In this document: piece after piece, positions 35,867 through 45,332 of the stretch
Layout of the letters: each line of letters opens with the position of its first letter
How positions within the stretch are numbered: the first letter of the stretch is position 1
NCBI GenBank assembly: GCA_003228875.1
Contig: QIGK01000026.1
Span: 1 to 64,000 of the forward strand
Reading direction: 5' to 3'
Source: Rhodobacterales bacterium
GTDB taxonomy: Bacteria; Pseudomonadota; Alphaproteobacteria; Rhodobacterales; Rhodobacteraceae
DNA: 64,000 nucleotides
Notes under the pieces: generated by a model
Told to the model about the DNA's origin: nothing
The model's database searches: none
The model's input: only the letters and a program-made list of their open reading frames with translations
Made by a program: the position numbers and the translations under genes

Positions 35867-36214
35867 ATGGCCAAGATGCAAACAACCGTGACCCCCTTTC
35901 CCGAAAAATACCCTGAAATCACCAGTTTTCATCGCACCGAACTGACACCGATTCTTTCGCTTTATGGTCGGATGGTTGCCGCTGGTGAATGGCGGGATTA
36001 CGGGATTTCCAGCCTGAGGGATGTTGCTATATTTTCTGTGTTTCGACACAGCGCCGAAAACCCAATTTATAGAATTGAGAAAAACCCGAAATTGACGCGT
36101 AAACAAGGCCAGTATTCGGTGGTGGCACAAAACGGTAAAACCTTGCGGCGCGGCCATGATCTAAAGATGGTATTGCGGGTGCTGGAACAAAAAATGATCC
36201 GCATCGTTAACTAG
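35867..36214 (+). CDS. DUF2794 family protein
   Basis: The 115-residue basic protein resembles DUF2794, a small family of unknown function restricted largely to Alphaproteobacteria. Blocks seen are MVAAGEWRDYGISSLRDVAIFSVFRHSAENPIYRI and VAQNGKTLRRGHDLKMVLRVLEQKM. It is monocistronic and convergent with kdsA. There is no signal peptide or membrane segment, so it is cytoplasmic. Confidence 0.85.
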   Translation: MAKMQTTVTPFPEKYPEITSFHRTELTPILSLYGRMVAAGEWRDYGISSLRDVAIFSVFRHSAENPIYRIEKNPKLTRKQGQYSVVAQNGKTLRRGHDLKMVLRVLEQKMIRIVN

Positions 36215-36232
36215 GGCCGGTAACTAAAGTTT

Positions 36233-37066
36233 TCACCTAGATTTGGCGATTTGATCCAGCGCTTTCCATTCGTCAAAAAATGCCGCCAAATCATCAAGCC
36301 GTATCATATTTTGACCGTCCGACGGTGCATTATCCGGATCGTCATGGGTTTCAACAAACAACCCCGCCACGCCAACTGCCAACGCCGCGCGCGCCAATAC
36401 CGGCACAAACTGGCGTTGCCCGCCCGATGTTTCGCCCAGACCTCCGGGCTGTTGCACCGAATGGGTGGCGTCAAAAATAACCGGATATCCGGTTTCAGCC
36501 ATCACCGGAATGGCCCGAAAATCCGATACAAGGGTGTTATACCCAAACGAGGTTCCCCGTTCCGTTAACACAATCTGGTCATTGCCCGCCATTCTGATTT
36601 TAGCCGCGACATTGCCCATATCCCAAGGGGCCAAAAACTGGCCCTTTTTGATATTCACAGGCTTGCCGGTTCTAGCGGCCGCAATCAGCAAATCTGTCTG
36701 GCGGCACAAAAAAGCTGGGATTTGCAACATATCAACAACCTCGGCCACTGCGGAGCATTGCCCCGCTTCATGCACGTCCGTCACCACAGGCAGGCCGGTT
36801 TCATTGCGAATATCTGCCAGTATTCGCAGGCCTTTTTCCAGACCAACCCCGCGTTCTGATTTACCGGAACTGCGATTGGCTTTGTCAAAAGACGCCTTGA
36901 AAATCAACGGAATTCCCGCCGCTGATGTTTGGCGTTTCAGGGCTTCAGCGCAACGTAATGTGTGGTCTCGGCTTTCAATCTGGCATGGGCCGGAGATCAA
37001 GACAAAAGGCAATTGATTGCCAATATCAATGCTTCCTGTCGGGCCGGATATTCTCAGAGTTTTCAT
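36233..37066 (-). CDS. kdsA: 3-deoxy-8-phosphooctulonate synthase KdsA
   Basis: The 277-residue TIM-barrel enzyme condenses phosphoenolpyruvate with arabinose 5-phosphate to Kdo 8-phosphate for the LPS core. Motifs include [13 protein letters not shown] near the N-terminus, [12 protein letters not shown], the substrate-binding DVHE and the late [14 protein letters not shown]-type block ([22 protein letters not shown]). It is the last gene of the kdsD-kdsB-kdsA operon and starts directly at the kdsB stop. Confidence 0.95.
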   Translation of the reverse strand: MKTLRISGPTGSIDIGNQLPFVLISGPCQIESRDHTLRCAEALKRQTSAAGIPLIFKASFDKANRSSGKSERGVGLEKGLRILADIRNETGLPVVTDVHEAGQCSAVAEVVDMLQIPAFLCRQTDLLIAAARTGKPVNIKKGQFLAPWDMGNVAAKIRMAGNDQIVLTERGTSFGYNTLVSDFRAIPVMAETGYPVIFDATHSVQQPGGLGETSGGQRQFVPVLARAALAVGVAGLFVETHDDPDNAPSDGQNMIRLDDLAAFFDEWKALDQIAKSR

Positions 37067-37858
37067 TTAATCTACCCCCATTTGCGCCAGCGCCATTTCC
37101 ACCCGTTTGACATCAACCGGATTGTTGACCTCCCAAAACACCCTCTCTTTGGCCTCGACCTCAACACAGCGAATCTTGGCACCGTTTTCCAAAAACCGGA
37201 GCTGCTCCAACCCTTCGGAGATTTCCAGACGGGTTTGTGGCCAAGCAAGATAGCGTTTCAAAGCATCCGGTCGATAGGCATACAAGCCAACATGATGAAA
37301 AACCGGCGGCGGGGGTTTTTGATGTCCATCAAAAAACGGCAATATTTCCTTAGAAAAATAAAGCGCGTGGTTGTTCTTGTCAAAAACCGCAGTGGTGCCG
37401 CCGGTTTTACCGGCTTTTCGATCATCGCAAAATTGCGTCAGCGTTTGGGCATCACAGCGTAAAACCGGCGTGGCCATGGCGGCATCACATTGTGCCATTG
37501 CGGTAATGATCGCGGTTACAAAATCCGGTGGCGTTAGCGGCGAATCGCCTTGGAAGTTGATGATTAAATCAATGTCGGGCTGAAGCTGGTCAACCAGCTC
37601 GGCGCACCGCTCCGACCCGTTTTTGGCTTTGTCAGAGCTGGCCATCACTTGTGCCCCAAACGCTTTTGCATGGTCCAGAATGCGTTGGTCATCGCTGGTC
37701 ACAATCAATTGCGCGATATTTTCGACCTGTGCCGCAGCTTCCCATGTGCGCTGGATCAGGGTTTTGCTTTGGCCTGTCGCCCCCAAAAGCGGCACAAGCG
37801 GTTTGCCCAGGAACCTTTGGCTAGCAAAGCGCGCCGGGATGATAATTGCGGTTTTCAT
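37067..37858 (-). CDS. kdsB: 3-deoxy-manno-octulosonate cytidylyltransferase KdsB
   Basis: The 263-residue nucleotidyltransferase activates Kdo with CTP to CMP-Kdo. It has the N-terminal nucleotide-binding motif IIPARFASQRFLGKPL, then VTSDDQRILDHA, the NFQGDSPLTPPDF metal/substrate motif and HVGLYAYRPDALKRY. It sits between kdsD and kdsA, with gaps of 3 bp and 0 bp, as a tight operon for CMP-Kdo supply. Confidence 0.95.
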   Translation of the reverse strand: MKTAIIIPARFASQRFLGKPLVPLLGATGQSKTLIQRTWEAAAQVENIAQLIVTSDDQRILDHAKAFGAQVMASSDKAKNGSERCAELVDQLQPDIDLIINFQGDSPLTPPDFVTAIITAMAQCDAAMATPVLRCDAQTLTQFCDDRKAGKTGGTTAVFDKNNHALYFSKEILPFFDGHQKPPPPVFHHVGLYAYRPDALKRYLAWPQTRLEISEGLEQLRFLENGAKIRCVEVEAKERVFWEVNNPVDVKRVEMALAQMGVD

Positions 37859-37861
37859 GGC

Positions 37862-38881
37862 TTAGCCAACCCCGGCCTGAAGTAAAATCAACAAGGTGAT
37901 CACGCCAACCGGTTTGTTGTTTTCCAACACAAACAAAGCAGAGATTTTATGCTCTTGCAGTAAAGCCAAAGCCTCAATCGCCATGATATTGGGCGCGATG
38001 GTAATAGGGCTTTTGCTCATTGTTTCGCTAACCGGAGTGTCCCATAAAATTTGTTTCATTGTCGAATAAGCGCTTTTCCCAAGATAGCGGCGCACATCCC
38101 CATCTGTTATGACGCCAGCCAAATTTCCACCGGAATCAACCACGCCGATGATGCCAATCGATTTTTCGGTCAATAATTCCAGCCCTTGCAAAATGGAGCC
38201 GGTTTGCGAAATAAGCGGTATGTCTTGGCCCGAAACCATCAGTTCACGCACCGGTATCAGGCTTGCGCCCAGTTTTCCGCCCGGGTGAAACTCCCGAAAA
38301 TTTACCTCAGTAAAACCACGGCGTTCCACAAGGCTTACGGCCAGCGCATCCCCAAGCGCCAGTTGCATCAAAGTGCTGGTGGTCGGCGCAAGATTATGCG
38401 GGCAGGATTCCCGCGCTACAGGCAGATGTAAAACCACATCTGAGGCCATAGCCACAAGGCTTGTCGGCCCACCGGTGATAGCAATCAGTGGCAAGGAAAA
38501 GCGTTTACAATAGGCAATAATGTCTTGCAATTCCCGGGTTTCACCGGAATGCGAGATGATCAAAACCGTGTCTTCGCGACTGATCATGCCCAAATCACCG
38601 TGGCTGGCCTCGGTTGGATGCACAAAAAACGACGGTGTGCCGGTCGACGCAAAAGTAGACGCTAATTTTGCGCCAATATGGCCGCTTTTGCCCACACCAA
38701 CCACAATAAGGCGGCCTTTGCAGCGCTCAATCAGGGTTAACGCCTGCATGAACGGGCCACCCATGCCATTGGTCAGTGCCACTAAAACCGCTTCCAGACC
38801 TTTGCCTGCCAATTCTAGCGAATTAAGCGCCGCAAGCGGTATTTCCTTTGTCAGGGTGGTTTGGCTGGGTTTTTGGGTCAT
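37862..38881 (-). CDS. kdsD: Arabinose-5-phosphate isomerase KdsD/KpsF
   Basis: The 339-residue protein has an N-terminal SIS domain (residues about 40-180, with VGVGKSGHIGAKLASTFASTGTPSFFVHPTEASHGDLG) and two C-terminal CBS domains (about 215-335). It converts ribulose 5-phosphate to arabinose 5-phosphate, the first step toward Kdo. It begins the kds operon, only 34 bp downstream of pppA, the last gene of the T6SS locus. The Kdo genes could therefore receive read-through from the T6SS transcript. Confidence 0.93.
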   Translation of the reverse strand: MTQKPSQTTLTKEIPLAALNSLELAGKGLEAVLVALTNGMGGPFMQALTLIERCKGRLIVVGVGKSGHIGAKLASTFASTGTPSFFVHPTEASHGDLGMISREDTVLIISHSGETRELQDIIAYCKRFSLPLIAITGGPTSLVAMASDVVLHLPVARESCPHNLAPTTSTLMQLALGDALAVSLVERRGFTEVNFREFHPGGKLGASLIPVRELMVSGQDIPLISQTGSILQGLELLTEKSIGIIGVVDSGGNLAGVITDGDVRRYLGKSAYSTMKQILWDTPVSETMSKSPITIAPNIMAIEALALLQEHKISALFVLENNKPVGVITLLILLQAGVG

Positions 38882-38915
38882 GGGTTCTTTTACTCGGGTT
38901 TTTGTTAAAGATTAC

Positions 38916-39638
38916 CTAAAAATGGTCGGGTATTTCGATAACGATTGCGGTGATATTATCGCGGCCACCGCCTTTTTTGGCCAGCTCTATCAGTTCGGAA
39001 CACAGGCTGTCGATCGGCGCGGTGGTCATATATTGGCTGATAACTTCATCGCTGACAAACCCGCTTAGCCCGTCACTGCACAGCAAAAACCGGTCTCCGG
39101 CCTCATAGCTGCCGCGCAGTTTATCAATTTCAAGCACTTGCCCAACACCCACAGCACGGGTAATTACGTTGCCATGGGGGTGGTTTTCCGCCTGTTCTTC
39201 GGTGATCTGGCCGGATTCAAGCAGATCGTTCACCAAGGAATGATCTCGAGAAAGCTGAACCATTTTGCCATTGCGACAATGGTACAATCGCGAATCCCCA
39301 ACCCAAAGACAGACAAAATGCGGCTCCGAAAGAATAAGCCCCACCGCCGTTGTGCCGATGGCCCCGCCCCCGCGTCGGTCTGCTTCTTCCAGAATCGCAT
39401 AATGCGCTTCCAGAATTGCTGTCCGCATGGATTTCATAATTTCTCCTGAGGGCAAATTCCGGTCGATAGCCGCGATTTTAGCCACCAATGTTTGCGAGGC
39501 AAAATCACCGCCTGAATGCCCGCCCATACCGTCGGCCACCAGAAATGCGCCCAGCTCGGGCACACTTATCATAGAATCTTCGTTTATTTTTCTAACCAGC
39601 CCAACATCGGTTTGGCTGCAATGATAAAAATAACTCAA
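38916..39638 (-). CDS. pppA: T6SS-associated PP2C-type serine/threonine phosphatase PppA
   Basis: The 240-residue PP2C-type phosphatase has metal-binding motifs in order: DVGLVRKINEDS, VADGMGGHSGGDFAS, the LCSDGLSG block and GGGRDNITAIVIE at the C-terminus. In T6SS loci this enzyme opposes the threonine kinase PpkA/TagE and switches firing off by dephosphorylating the FHA protein. TagH is encoded in the same locus, but no kinase is present in the window. The gene lies 2 bp after tagF. Confidence 0.9.
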   Translation of the reverse strand: MSYFYHCSQTDVGLVRKINEDSMISVPELGAFLVADGMGGHSGGDFASQTLVAKIAAIDRNLPSGEIMKSMRTAILEAHYAILEEADRRGGGAIGTTAVGLILSEPHFVCLWVGDSRLYHCRNGKMVQLSRDHSLVNDLLESGQITEEQAENHPHGNVITRAVGVGQVLEIDKLRGSYEAGDRFLLCSDGLSGFVSDEVISQYMTTAPIDSLCSELIELAKKGGGRDNITAIVIEIPDHF

Positions 39639-39640
39639 AT

Positions 39641-40234
39641 CTATCCCCTTTTATTAACCGAACCCACCCAGTTTGAAACGTCTTGTGTAAACAAGGTTTG
39701 AAAAGAATTTTTGGAAGGCAGGCCCATATGTGACAAGCCAAGCGGCTTACCAAAGCCCGCATCCGGGGCGCTTAGCCATTCGCTTGAATCCGCAGTAATT
39801 GCCGCCAAAATATCCGGAAATTCGAATTTGGCGACCTTACTTTCAAGATCGGATTTGCCACGCAACGCATCCAGCATATCAAGGGCCGCATCTTCGATGG
39901 GCAAGTAAAATTCACGAGACTCAAGGCCGTCAGCAGGTGGCGGGGATGCCGCAACGATTGTTAAGGGAAACAGCCTGCCAACCGCATCTTGGCTGGGCAT
40001 CATCACCCCCGTATAAGGGCCGCCATCAATCACCGAGGCACCAAGGCTAAACCGCCAGATTGGCGCAGTCTGATAAGCGTCGCGCCAATCACCAGCCAAT
40101 GCCTCTCGGCTTGCCAAAAAACCGGATTGCAAAAACCCATCCCATGCGGTGACAAACACACGCGAAATATCGCCGCCGCGAATGAAATCGCCAAGCGCCG
40201 GAATTTTGCCAAAAAATCCGAATGCTCCTGCCAT
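39641..40234 (-). CDS. tagF: T6SS-associated protein TagF
   Basis: The 197-residue protein consists of the TagF domain (DUF2094), with the family start GFFGKIPALGDFIRGGDISRVFVTAWDGFLQ and a block around PIWRFSLGASVIDGGPYTGVMMPSQDAVGRLFPL. TagF is a post-translational negative regulator of T6SS activity, acting against the FHA protein. It is 1 bp from tssM and 2 bp from pppA. In some bacteria TagF and PppA are fused; here they are separate neighbours. Confidence 0.92.
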   Translation of the reverse strand: MAGAFGFFGKIPALGDFIRGGDISRVFVTAWDGFLQSGFLASREALAGDWRDAYQTAPIWRFSLGASVIDGGPYTGVMMPSQDAVGRLFPLTIVAASPPPADGLESREFYLPIEDAALDMLDALRGKSDLESKVAKFEFPDILAAITADSSEWLSAPDAGFGKPLGLSHMGLPSKNSFQTLFTQDVSNWVGSVNKRG

Positions 40235-40235
40235 G

Positions 40236-43200
40236 TTAAAGCGAACTCGGGCAACGAAAATTGGTCAAAGCACTAAGCTGAAACGGATTATAAGCCGCCC
40301 CTGCGCGCAGTTGGAACACCGAGAATCGGCCGCCGATGTTAAACACAATCCGCGCCCGGTCGGCTGCATTGCCACCGCGAACTTCGGATGCATCCAGAAG
40401 CCGGAAAAAGGCCCACGCACCTTCGGTAGCCTGACTGTTTTCAGTATTGCGGCGCTTGGGTTCAAACACAATTTGGGTTGGGCCGCCCGGCCCAGGCCAT
40501 TGCATTGGGGTTTCTTGCAATGCCTGATTGTTGCGGTAATCCAGTATCTGACCGTCAACCGCAAGCTGGATACGGCGCACACCGTCACCCAGCGCAATCG
40601 GTTTCAAACTGAAGCTAACCACCGGCAATCCGGGTGACAAAAAGAATGCATCACGAATTTGCGCGGCCCGCTCAAATTGTGCCAACACCGCATCCGAAAT
40701 TCCCAATTCCTGATTCTGGATGCGTTTCCAACGCCAAGGCGTGCCGGAAGTATCGACAAATTCAAACAGGTTATCCTGAAAAAATGTGTCAATCAGCCCC
40801 GCCGGTGCAAACAATCGAGAAAATTCTTGAATTGAAATCTCAGCTTGTTGATTTTTGAAAAACGGATAACGGTTGTTGACGCCTCGGCCGCATGTGGGCA
40901 AAATCGTGCGTTGCCATGTTGCATCCAAACTGGAGCGCGCACCGCCAGCGGCAATGCCGGCGCTACCGGATGTTACTTGCGTGATCCAGCGCTTCATCGG
41001 GTCAGGGGTTCGGCCCAGCAGCACTTGCAAATTGGTTGATGCATTTTGGGTTAAGGATGCAGAATCGCCAAGAACCGAAAGCCGGTTTAATTCCTGATAC
41101 AAACCGGTCAAACCCTGCATCACAGTTTCAAGCTGCGAGGGCGCGCCTTCATCTTTTGCTACCACAAATTCATTTAGCCATTTGAAACGGGTTTCAACCA
41201 CGGTTCCCGGTGGGGGCGGGGGCGCTTGGCCCTCATTGATTGCCGAGGTTTGCAAGATACCGATCAAAGCCTGAGTTCGTAGCCCTTGAGCGTCAAACAA
41301 TTCCCGTGCTGCAAAATTCTTGGCCTCATTAGTCGCGCCCTCCAAATTCGTGGGCTGGTCACGTTGGGTCACACGGGTTTCCCGTTGGATCGAGATCAGG
41401 ACTTTGACAATCGGAGAGCTGGGGCCAGACAACACATTTAACGTGTCCACAACTTGGCTCATGTCCCCCATCGGGGCCACATCAATGTCACCCAGGATTT
41501 CTTCGTATGCGGCGATATAGTCTGTAAAATAAAGATCCAGAACATCTTGGCCAATACGTTGCAACGCGTTCGGGTCGCTCAGGTCTTCACCACGTTCGCC
41601 CAAAACCCAGTTTTCGCTTTTCAATTGCTCGGCAACATTCAGCGCTGAGGGCAAGAACACAGAGTAAAACCCGTTTTTGGTGTAAATCCCTTCGACCCCT
41701 TCAGACATCGGGGTTCCCGATGGCCGGATCAAAACCCGTGAAGTCAGCGAACCGCCTTCCTCCAGCAAGCGCCAGTCAGGCAGGCTCCGAGCATCTGGGC
41801 CACGAATGATAGAATTGTATATCCGTTGCGAAACTGGTGTTTCGTTTAACAGGGTCTGCACCTGTTCCACCAATGGTCCATGCAAGGCGATTTCGCGCAT
41901 AGGCTGGTTAACCATCGACACCAGATGGCCCATAAGGTCATCGCGCAACGCCGCGTTCACCTCGCCGGCAAAGGCAATATTCCAATCGGCCCGCATCCAT
42001 TCAACCACCAGACTTTCATCCAGCGGCCCTTGAAGGCCAAGCATCATGTAAACTTTTAAGGCTTCGAACAACAGCTCGGGGTTGTTCAAATTGGCTTGCA
42101 TCTGGCGTTCAAGTTTCAGCAATAATCGTGGCAGCAACATCTGGTTCAGGGATTGCCGATAGGTCTGGAAAGCCTCAGAACCAATGGCATCTCCTTGATA
42201 TAATCCATAGGTCAACCGCCGTTCGGGCTCAATGTCACCCTGAGCAGGGTTGCCCGGCAAACTGCGCAAAATATTCAGCGGCCCGACAATTGGCGCAAGG
42301 TTGATATCGCTAATTGGTGACGATGGAACCGTGTTGGCAATTTCATCATAAAGTTCAGCTTTTTCCGTGGCATTGGCGATCATCGCTTCATTGCCAAGAT
42401 AACTTAGTGTCCAAAGCGCGCCAATGCCCGCTGCTGCCAAAACAGCCATCGAAACCGAAGTGCGCACAAACCATTTATACCGCGTTGCTACTTTGTCATG
42501 GGCCGAAACCAGACCGGATTCGCGGAAAATAACGTTATCCATCAGCCGTTTCAGAAAATAGCTGCGCCCCTGCCCCGAACCGGTGCCAATGGCCTGCCTG
42601 CCAATGCCAAAGGTGCGCGCCATACCCATCATCAGCCGATCAATCGGGGTGCCTTCTTGGGTGCCGGATGTAAAATACACACCGCGCAATAGCTGCAATT
42701 GTTCAAACTTGTTTTCCTGAAATACCGCGTTCATAAATTCGCGCGCCACACCCTGAAGCGAGGCCATCTGTTGGGCAAACCCCGAGATCAACCCGCGCCG
42801 TTGCGGGTCGGTTTCCTGTTGCAACCGCTCCAATGACAGGTTGTTGATCTGGTTCAGCAAATGGCCAAACTGTTCATCAAAATGTTTTAGCGGATCAGCC
42901 TTTTTCTTGGCTTTCGGGTTTTTGAGCTTAAACGTAAATCCCCAGACCTGTTCGCGATCCTCACGGCCCAGATTTTCAAAAAATTCTGCAAAACCGGCAA
43001 TCAGGTCAGCCTTAGTAAACAACACATAAACCGGAAAACGCACGCCAAGCTTATCCCGCAATTCCGCCAGCCGTTGTTTGATCGAAGCCGCATGTTCTTT
43101 GCGTTGGGCGGCGTTCTGGGTCGAAAGGTCAGACAATGAAATCGCCACAATCGCGCCGTTTATCGGTTGGCGTTTGCGGTTCTTACGCAACATTTTAAGA

Positions 43201-43811
43201 AAGCCGAACCAAGCTTTGCTGTCGGATTCCTCGTCACTGTCTTGGGTCGTATAGCGACCAGCCGTGTCAATTAGCACGGCTTCATCAGTGAACCACCAGT
43301 CACAATTGCGGGTGCCACCAACGCCGCCAAGCGATTGCATCCCCATGGTTTTAGCCAAGGGAAAATTCAAACCAGAATTAACAATGGCGGTGGTTTTGCC
43401 TGCTCCCGGTGGTCCGATCATCACATACCACGGCAGTTGATAAACCGATTTGCCACCCAGTTTTGATTTTCGCAGCACCTTAAGCGCTTCTTTCATGCGC
43501 CCGCGCATTTCCTTTAATTCTTCTTTAACAACGTCGTCGCTTTCGTCCTCGTCTGCATCGGCCACCATTTCTTCGCCCATCCGGGCCTCACGCTTTCGCC
43601 GACGCCACGACAAAAAGATCAAAAGGAAAATGGTGAACAGGAACAGGCTGACAATCCAGATGATCCGTTCAAGGACGCTGTCAAACGGACGCCAACCGCC
43701 CAAGGCCAGCAAAGGCCCAGCAAACCAGATGGCCAGACAGATAATCAACGTCACCGTCAGGAAAAGCAGGATCCGGTTGCGGAATATCCGCTGAACTATA
43801 AAACGCATCAT
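40236..43811 (-). CDS. tssM: T6SS membrane subunit TssM (IcmF)
   Basis: The 1191-residue inner-membrane protein is the largest part of the T6SS trans-envelope complex. Two N-terminal helices (about 16-37 and 50-68) precede a cytoplasmic NTPase-like domain with Walker A GPPGAGKTT (133-141) and DTAGRYTTQ. A third helix (about 445-470, MAVLAAAGIGALWTL) leads to a long periplasmic part ending in the IcmF C-terminal domains (DUF1215/TssM C-terminus). The Walker site appears intact. It follows tssL after 8 bp. No tssJ lipoprotein gene is nearby. Confidence 0.95.
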   Translation of the reverse strand: MMRFIVQRIFRNRILLFLTVTLIICLAIWFAGPLLALGGWRPFDSVLERIIWIVSLFLFTIFLLIFLSWRRRKREARMGEEMVADADEDESDDVVKEELKEMRGRMKEALKVLRKSKLGGKSVYQLPWYVMIGPPGAGKTTAIVNSGLNFPLAKTMGMQSLGGVGGTRNCDWWFTDEAVLIDTAGRYTTQDSDEESDSKAWFGFLKMLRKNRKRQPINGAIVAISLSDLSTQNAAQRKEHAASIKQRLAELRDKLGVRFPVYVLFTKADLIAGFAEFFENLGREDREQVWGFTFKLKNPKAKKKADPLKHFDEQFGHLLNQINNLSLERLQQETDPQRRGLISGFAQQMASLQGVAREFMNAVFQENKFEQLQLLRGVYFTSGTQEGTPIDRLMMGMARTFGIGRQAIGTGSGQGRSYFLKRLMDNVIFRESGLVSAHDKVATRYKWFVRTSVSMAVLAAAGIGALWTLSYLGNEAMIANATEKAELYDEIANTVPSSPISDINLAPIVGPLNILRSLPGNPAQGDIEPERRLTYGLYQGDAIGSEAFQTYRQSLNQMLLPRLLLKLERQMQANLNNPELLFEALKVYMMLGLQGPLDESLVVEWMRADWNIAFAGEVNAALRDDLMGHLVSMVNQPMREIALHGPLVEQVQTLLNETPVSQRIYNSIIRGPDARSLPDWRLLEEGGSLTSRVLIRPSGTPMSEGVEGIYTKNGFYSVFLPSALNVAEQLKSENWVLGERGEDLSDPNALQRIGQDVLDLYFTDYIAAYEEILGDIDVAPMGDMSQVVDTLNVLSGPSSPIVKVLISIQRETRVTQRDQPTNLEGATNEAKNFAARELFDAQGLRTQALIGILQTSAINEGQAPPPPPGTVVETRFKWLNEFVVAKDEGAPSQLETVMQGLTGLYQELNRLSVLGDSASLTQNASTNLQVLLGRTPDPMKRWITQVTSGSAGIAAGGARSSLDATWQRTILPTCGRGVNNRYPFFKNQQAEISIQEFSRLFAPAGLIDTFFQDNLFEFVDTSGTPWRWKRIQNQELGISDAVLAQFERAAQIRDAFFLSPGLPVVSFSLKPIALGDGVRRIQLAVDGQILDYRNNQALQETPMQWPGPGGPTQIVFEPKRRNTENSQATEGAWAFFRLLDASEVRGGNAADRARIVFNIGGRFSVFQLRAGAAYNPFQLSALTNFRCPSSL

Positions 43812-43819
43812 TTTTTGTT

Positions 43820-45319
43820 CTACCTTACCAAAATGACGTCAACACGCCGGCTTTTTCTTTTATCTTCATTGCCGTTGGCATCAAGAATCAATTCCCGATC
43901 GGCACGACCCTCAGCACTAAGACGTGACGGATCATCAAAATTTCTGGCCAAAACCTGCTCTACAGCTTCGGCACGGTGGCGCGAAAGCGCTTCGTTATTG
44001 GGAAATTTAGCCGTGGCAATCGGGTCACTGTCAGAATGACCGGCAACAATTATACTTCCATCTTCGCCGTTTAGCGCAGCCGCAACCCGTTGCAACCGTT
44101 CAGGATAGCCACTTTGCAATATATCGCTGCCAGCCCCAAACATTTCTGCGCCTGCGATGCTGATCACCAAAGTATTGCCAACTTCGCGCAGGGTCACAAT
44201 GCCTTCAGCGATTTCTACATCCAAAAACCCTTTGACACGATCGATGCGTTCCTCAACTTCAGGTGCTGGCGGCGGCGGCGGCGGGCGAGGGGCCAGTCGT
44301 GTCAATTCAATGGGTGACGGCGTGCCGATCTGCGCCAAACTGCCTTGCAGGCGTTCGGTATTGCCCGACAGCAAAAACGTGAGGCCAAAAAACGTGACGC
44401 TAAGCACCACGGTCAGAAAACCGGTAATGATCCACAGGGGCAACCAAATATTCAACGCCCGATGCGCCACTTTCAGGCCTTTCCAAAAAGGCGATAACGC
44501 ATGTTCCTGATCACCGCGATTGGCGCGTATTAATCGCGCCAGCCCTTCGCGAATACGCAGATGTTTATCGCTGCCCTGATGTTCGACCCTTAAGCGGCCC
44601 TCAAACCCGAGGCTAAGGCAAATATAGATAAACTCCAGCATATGCAGGTTGACGCTTGGCTCTTGCTCCATGCGTGCAAGCAGATCAAAAAACCGGTCAC
44701 CGCCATGGGTTTCTTTGTGAAACGTCCCGACCATGGATTGTGTTGTCCAGATTGATCGCCCGCCCCATGGTGTGTTCAAAACCACATCGTCAACGGTAGC
44801 ACAAAGCGCATATCGGGCAATGTTTACGGATTGGGCCGGAATGCCTGCATGCAGGGCCCGTTGCTCAAATTGCTGGATTTCATTAACCACAGCATTACGA
44901 AGCGCCGCTGGGTCATTATGTTGGGCGCGGTTGCGAATACGCCCGATCAGGGCAAAAATTTGTGAGGCCGCCGCGTTCAGCGGGTTCATGCCCGTTAAAG
45001 CAAAACCGCCATCGTCAGCGCCGCGCTGTTGGGGCGCGGATTGAGGTTGCTGGGAGGGCGGCGGTTGCTGCCCATAGGCAGGTTGCTGTGGCGGGTATCC
45101 CGGTTGTTGCTGGCCAAAGCCCTGTTGTGGCGGTGGCTGTTGATACTGTTGTTGTTGGGGAGGTGGCTGGTATTGTTGTGGGGGTGGCGGTTGATACGGT
45201 TGCTGCTGCGGTGGTGGTGGCACCGGTTGTTGGGGCGCAGGCGCCCGCCCACCCGGGCGCAGATTCACGATGGTTTTTTCGGTATCGTCTGGTTCGGCAA
45301 ATGGATCATCATCGCTCAT
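43820..45319 (-). CDS. tssL: T6SS membrane subunit TssL with C-terminal OmpA domain
   Basis: The product is 499 residues from the ATG at 45319, which follows GGGGAG; the frame is open for 29 more codons. Domains in order are an acidic N-terminal stretch, a long Pro/Gln-rich low-complexity region (about 25-105), a DotU/TssL cytoplasmic domain (about 125-300), one membrane helix (about LPLWIITGFLTVVLSVTFFGL), and a periplasmic OmpA peptidoglycan-binding domain (about 400-499) with GHSDSDPIATAKFPNNEALSRHRA. The OmpA domain makes this the specialised TssL type that anchors the complex to the cell wall itself. Confidence 0.93.
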   Translation of the reverse strand: MSDDDPFAEPDDTEKTIVNLRPGGRAPAPQQPVPPPPQQQPYQPPPPQQYQPPPQQQQYQQPPPQQGFGQQQPGYPPQQPAYGQQPPPSQQPQSAPQQRGADDGGFALTGMNPLNAAASQIFALIGRIRNRAQHNDPAALRNAVVNEIQQFEQRALHAGIPAQSVNIARYALCATVDDVVLNTPWGGRSIWTTQSMVGTFHKETHGGDRFFDLLARMEQEPSVNLHMLEFIYICLSLGFEGRLRVEHQGSDKHLRIREGLARLIRANRGDQEHALSPFWKGLKVAHRALNIWLPLWIITGFLTVVLSVTFFGLTFLLSGNTERLQGSLAQIGTPSPIELTRLAPRPPPPPPAPEVEERIDRVKGFLDVEIAEGIVTLREVGNTLVISIAGAEMFGAGSDILQSGYPERLQRVAAALNGEDGSIIVAGHSDSDPIATAKFPNNEALSRHRAEAVEQVLARNFDDPSRLSAEGRADRELILDANGNEDKRKSRRVDVILVR

Positions 45320-45332
45320 GTCATTGCTCCCC

